This document shows positions 61,487 through 64,000 of a DNA stretch of 64,000 bases, piece by piece. Position 1 is the first letter of the stretch, and each line of letters opens with the position of its first letter. A program made the translations under genes and the position numbers. Origin of the DNA: Sphingobacteriales bacterium 50-39 (GTDB taxonomy: Bacteria > Bacteroidota > Bacteroidia > Chitinophagales > Chitinophagaceae); assembly GCA_001898505.1 (NCBI GenBank), contig MKTZ01000009.1:434001-498000 (forward strand), written 5' to 3'. Below the pieces are notes generated by a model. That model worked only from the letters and a program-made list of their open reading frames with translations, was not told where the DNA came from and made no database searches.

Positions 61487-61948
61487 ATGAACAGTATGAA
61501 AAAACTTATTTTTTTGTTACTATTCTTGCCAATGATCCTAACAAAGGCTGAGGCTCAATTTACTATTACGAATACTTCCACGATCACACTTGCCGACCTG
61601 CGTTCAGGCGACTGGCCTTTGCAATTGCAGCGCGTCGTGAAGAAGAACGACACCATTTACTTGCTGACCTTTCGGGATAAGCAATACCCCAGTAACCATA
61701 ATATCTCCCAGGTGAAATTCCCCAGTTTGAAGCAGTTGCGTTTTTTGCAACAGGGGCTGAGCTATCTGATGACAGCGGATGACGGGACAGAAGCTACGTA
61801 CAAGGAATTTTCCATCAAGCGTACGGATGACAAGTCCAAGAAGAAGCCGATACCAAAATACACGCTTATCTGCTCGGAAGACGGAGATGTGACGGATATC
61901 CAGCAGAACGAGGCCAACGCACTTGTAAACGCGATCAACAAGCTATAA
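61487..61948 (+). CDS. Small secreted protein, tandem paralogue B
   Basis: Starts at the ATG at 61487 (or 61496), both leading to a signal peptide MKKLIFLLLFLPMILTKAEA. The 153-residue protein carries LRSGDWPLQLQRVVKKNDTI then YLLTFRDKQYP, followed by the middle EATYKEFSIKRTDDKSKKKP and a C-terminal NEANALVNAINKL. It is a paralogue of the gene 115 bp upstream. Function unknown. Confidence 0.6.
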   Translation: MNSMKKLIFLLLFLPMILTKAEAQFTITNTSTITLADLRSGDWPLQLQRVVKKNDTIYLLTFRDKQYPSNHNISQVKFPSLKQLRFLQQGLSYLMTADDGTEATYKEFSIKRTDDKSKKKPIPKYTLICSEDGDVTDIQQNEANALVNAINKL

Positions 61949-61963
61949 GACACCCTTTTTTTC

Positions 61964-61979
61964 ACGCAAACCTTTGCGT
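61964..61979. promoter_or_regulatory. Perfect 7-bp inverted repeat upstream of the sigma gene
   Basis: ACGCAAA and TTTGCGT with a 2-bp gap form a dyad preceded by a run of T. A two-base loop cannot make a normal hairpin, so a protein-binding site is likelier than a terminator. Related CGCAAAG-type motifs are common in Bacteroidota intergenic DNA. Confidence 0.3.
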
Positions 61980-62042
61980 AAATTGTTGGGCGGCCATCCT
62001 TGCCACATATAAATTAATATATTTGGCAATATTTGCTGAATA

Positions 62043-62642
62043 CTGGATACTTTTATACATAACGAACGCTACCTGCTTGAACGATTGATTGCCGGAGATG
62101 AAGGGGCTTTTAAGCAAATCTATTTTTTATACAGCGAAAGGCTTTATGGCAATTTGATAAAGCTGGTGAAATCCGAGCAGGTGGCTCAGGAGGTCCTGCA
62201 GGACGTATTCATGAAGATCTGGGATCACAGACATTCCATCGACCTCGATAAATCTTTCCGTTCCTACCTGTTTCGTATTGCTGAGAACGCCGTGTATGAT
62301 CTATATAGGAAAGCTTCGCGTGATAAAGCCCTGCTACGCCAGTTAATTGCAAAGTCCGCTACACAATACTCCCACATCGAAGAAGCCATTTTCTCCAAAG
62401 AGCAGGAACATTTCCTGCAACATGCGATAGCGTCATTGCCCCCACAGCGGAAGCGGGTTTTCGAACTCTGCAAAATCGAAGGCAAAAGCTATGAGGAGGT
62501 GAGCCGGATCCTCGGTATTTCCGTCGCCACGATCAGCGATCATATTGTAAAGGCCAACCGGTTCCTCAAAAAATATGGCACAAAGAACAAAGAGCTGATC
62601 GTCCCCCTGTTTGTGATAATTGCATGTTTATCAAATAAATAG
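62043..62642 (+). CDS. ECF sigma-70 factor (sigma/FecR pair)
   Basis: The full conserved N-terminus (NERYLLERLIAGDEGAFKQI) starts at about 62058, but no ATG lies upstream before the in-frame stop at 62037-62039. The possible starts are CTG 62043 and TTG 62085 (the latter cutting off part of the conserved helix). Region 2 includes VAQEVLQDVFMKIWDHRH and region 4 ASLPPQRKRVFELCKIEGKS, YEEVSRILGISVATISDHIV. It belongs to the Bacteroidota-expanded family that works with a FecR protein and a SusC-type receptor. The FecR gene follows 75 bp later. Confidence 0.8.
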   Translation: MDTFIHNERYLLERLIAGDEGAFKQIYFLYSERLYGNLIKLVKSEQVAQEVLQDVFMKIWDHRHSIDLDKSFRSYLFRIAENAVYDLYRKASRDKALLRQLIAKSATQYSHIEEAIFSKEQEHFLQHAIASLPPQRKRVFELCKIEGKSYEEVSRILGISVATISDHIVKANRFLKKYGTKNKELIVPLFVIIACLSNK

Positions 62643-62717
62643 GGTGATCGGCAAATTTTTCTTTTCTCTGAGCAGAGGGATTCTTTCTCCCGGGCGTATT
62701 AGCTATAAAGCAATATT

Positions 62718-63914
62718 TTGTCAAGTCAAGCAAAGCTGGAAACCTTATTTATACGATTTCTGAATAACGAATGTTCGGGGGAGGAAGTTGAATGGTTGAT
62801 GCAAGCTTTCGATGCGGGGGAAAATGAGGACTTGTTGAGAAGCCTGGTGCTCCATCAATTAGAGTCGTCTTCCGTGCCGGGAGACAATAGTGCGGCGGTA
62901 GACCAGGTATATGCACGTCTTTCTGAACACATACGGGAGTCTGCGTCACCAGGACGGACCGGCGGTACTATCCGGATGTATCGCCTGCTGAAAAATTTGG
63001 CGGTGGCTGCATCTATACTGGCCTTGCTGGGAGCGGGTTACTGGATGTTTTATGCGCGCCGGCTGGAAAAAAAACCGCTTGTTCCTGACAGTGAAAAAAC
63101 CATAGCTGTAAAAGATTTTGCCCCCGGCGGCGACAAGGCGGTGCTGACATTGGCCAATGGGAGCTCTATCCTATTGGACAGCGCTCATAATGGTACACTT
63201 ACCCGTCAGGGAGATACCCGGGTGTTGAAGCTGGCGAACGGACAATTGGCGTATCGCGCACCCACGGCCGAACAGAGCGCAACACTTTATAATACTGTTG
63301 CTACACCAAAAGGCGGTCAATACCAGGTAACACTTTCCGACGGGACCAGGGTATGGCTCAATGCCGCCTCGTCATTACGTTTCCCCACCGCTTTTGCGGG
63401 TGCTGAAAGAAAGGTGGAAGTCACCGGGGAAGTTTACTTTGAAGTGGCGCACAATACGATGCCCTTTATTGTCAAAAAGGGCGATATGGAAGTGCGTGTG
63501 CTGGGTACTCATTTTAATATAAATGCGTATGAGGACGAGACGGACATGAAAGTAACTCTGCTCGAAGGGAAGGTAAATATTACGCAACGCAAGGACCAGC
63601 AACTGCTTTCTCCCGGACAGCAGGCCCGGATCAAAACAGGGGAGGCTATCGCCGTGAACAGTACTGTCAACCTGGAAACCGTGATGGCCTGGAAGAACGG
63701 CTTATTTGATTTCAACAGCGCCGATATCAAGACCATCATGCGCCAGATCAGCAGGTGGTATAATATCGAGGTTGCTTATGAAGGGAATATCCCCGACCGG
63801 CAGTTCTCCGGCAAGATCAGCCGGAACACCAATGCATCCAACGTACTTAAGATCTTGGAACTCAGTAATATTCATTTCAAGATGGAGCACGAAAGGATTG
63901 TAGTGATGCCATGA
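62718..63914 (+). CDS. FecR-family anti-sigma protein
   Basis: Starts at the TTG at 62718 (no ATG available) and gives 398 residues. Cytoplasmic N-terminal region to about 90, one transmembrane helix at about 90-110 (VAASILALLGAGYWMFYA), then the FecR domain (about 190-290) with VATPKGGQYQVTLSDGTRVW, LNAASSLRFPTAFAG, VEVTGEVYFEVAHN and VLGTHFNINAYEDE. DUF4974 is at the C-terminus (FDFNSADIKTIMRQISRWYN). It relays the signal of a receptor to the ECF sigma factor across the inner membrane. The receptor gene is beyond the window end. Confidence 0.9.
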   Translation: MSSQAKLETLFIRFLNNECSGEEVEWLMQAFDAGENEDLLRSLVLHQLESSSVPGDNSAAVDQVYARLSEHIRESASPGRTGGTIRMYRLLKNLAVAASILALLGAGYWMFYARRLEKKPLVPDSEKTIAVKDFAPGGDKAVLTLANGSSILLDSAHNGTLTRQGDTRVLKLANGQLAYRAPTAEQSATLYNTVATPKGGQYQVTLSDGTRVWLNAASSLRFPTAFAGAERKVEVTGEVYFEVAHNTMPFIVKKGDMEVRVLGTHFNINAYEDETDMKVTLLEGKVNITQRKDQQLLSPGQQARIKTGEAIAVNSTVNLETVMAWKNGLFDFNSADIKTIMRQISRWYNIEVAYEGNIPDRQFSGKISRNTNASNVLKILELSNIHFKMEHERIVVMP

Positions 63915-63957
63915 TCTATCGAACAACAGATGATTGAAGAGGCTGGCCTAATAAAAA

Positions 63958-63985
63958 ACCGGATCCCGTTGGCCCGGAACCCGGT
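63958..63985 (+). terminator. Hairpin after FecR, possible attenuator before a receptor gene
   Basis: ACCGGATCCCG (63958-63968) can pair with CCGGAACCCGGT (63974-63985), 9 of 11 positions, followed by AAAAAATT. The run on the 3' side is A rather than T. In other Bacteroidota a similar element lies between fecR and the SusC gene. Intrinsic termination in this direction is therefore uncertain. Confidence 0.35.
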
Positions 63986-64000
63986 AAAAAATTGGGCTAA

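Noticed and set aside
1-64000. CRISPR arrays, tRNA and rRNA genes, insertion sequences, prophage genes
   Set aside because: No regularly spaced repeats were seen in the intergenic DNA, no tRNA-like clover-leaf or rRNA sequence, and no transposase or integrase motif in the frames. Small RNAs cannot be excluded by eye.

Overview
The window looks like chromosomal DNA from a member of the Bacteroidota, most likely family Chitinophagaceae. The signs are a SusC/SusD pair, ECF sigma/FecR and hybrid two-component regulators, many Cys-anchored lipoproteins, outer-membrane barrels ending in aromatic residues, almost no Shine-Dalgarno sites, and several matches to the Bacteroidota promoter pattern (TTTG about 20 bp before TAnnTTTG). 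No rRNA, tRNA, CRISPR array, transposase or phage gene was recognised. Gene content is dominated by secreted and envelope proteins.

Layout. 1-9.9 kb: the start of a GH9-type cellulase-like gene, a decayed cytochrome b561/molybdopterin oxidoreductase pair, an XRE regulator with a dyad in front of it, then a mosaic of single genes: a barrel-like protein, a secreted esterase, a SRPBCC protein, an SPFH/prohibitin-like lipoprotein, a flavin monooxygenase, an aldo/keto reductase, a Gre/Rnk-type factor and small membrane proteins. 10-27 kb: a beta-propeller/phosphoesterase fusion, NTF2-like proteins, an unknown secreted protein next to a TonB-dependent barrel, an NTF2-GDSL fusion, a DinB-DsrE-DinB cluster, a siderophore-type receptor, a GH127 arabinofuranosidase-like enzyme, and an ECF sigma factor with a membrane partner. 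27.5-33.4 kb: an L,D-transpeptidase, a lipase-maturation-factor-like protein, an ECF42-like sigma factor with its YCII/DGPF protein, a TfoX-N protein and a membrane protein. 33.4-38 kb: a Crp/Fnr remnant, a four-gene envelope operon (DUF937-OmpA, Gly/Ala-rich protein, BON lipoprotein, BON-like/SH3 protein), a membrane protein coupled to a small HTH regulator, and a lipoprotein.

38-53.7 kb is the best-defined system: a fructan utilisation locus. Eight minus-strand genes run tightly from an MFS sugar porter through a PfkB kinase, SusC, SusD, a GH32 fructan hydrolase and a thioredoxin-fold protein to an FG-GAP/ASPIC protein. A hybrid two-component regulator with a periplasmic sugar-binding domain is divergent to them, as in the fructose-sensing BT1754 locus of Bacteroides thetaiotaomicron. 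The expected sequence is fructan binding and hydrolysis at the surface or periplasm, fructose import by the porter, phosphorylation by the kinase, and induction by the regulator.

53.7-64 kb: an ABC permease of the MacB/FtsX type, a sulfatase, a DoxX-like membrane protein, a DUF1080 protein, a zinc-ribbon metallopeptidase, two tandem small secreted paralogues of an unrecognised family, and an ECF sigma/FecR pair that ends at the window edge with a hairpin. The next gene downstream would be expected to be a SusC-type receptor.
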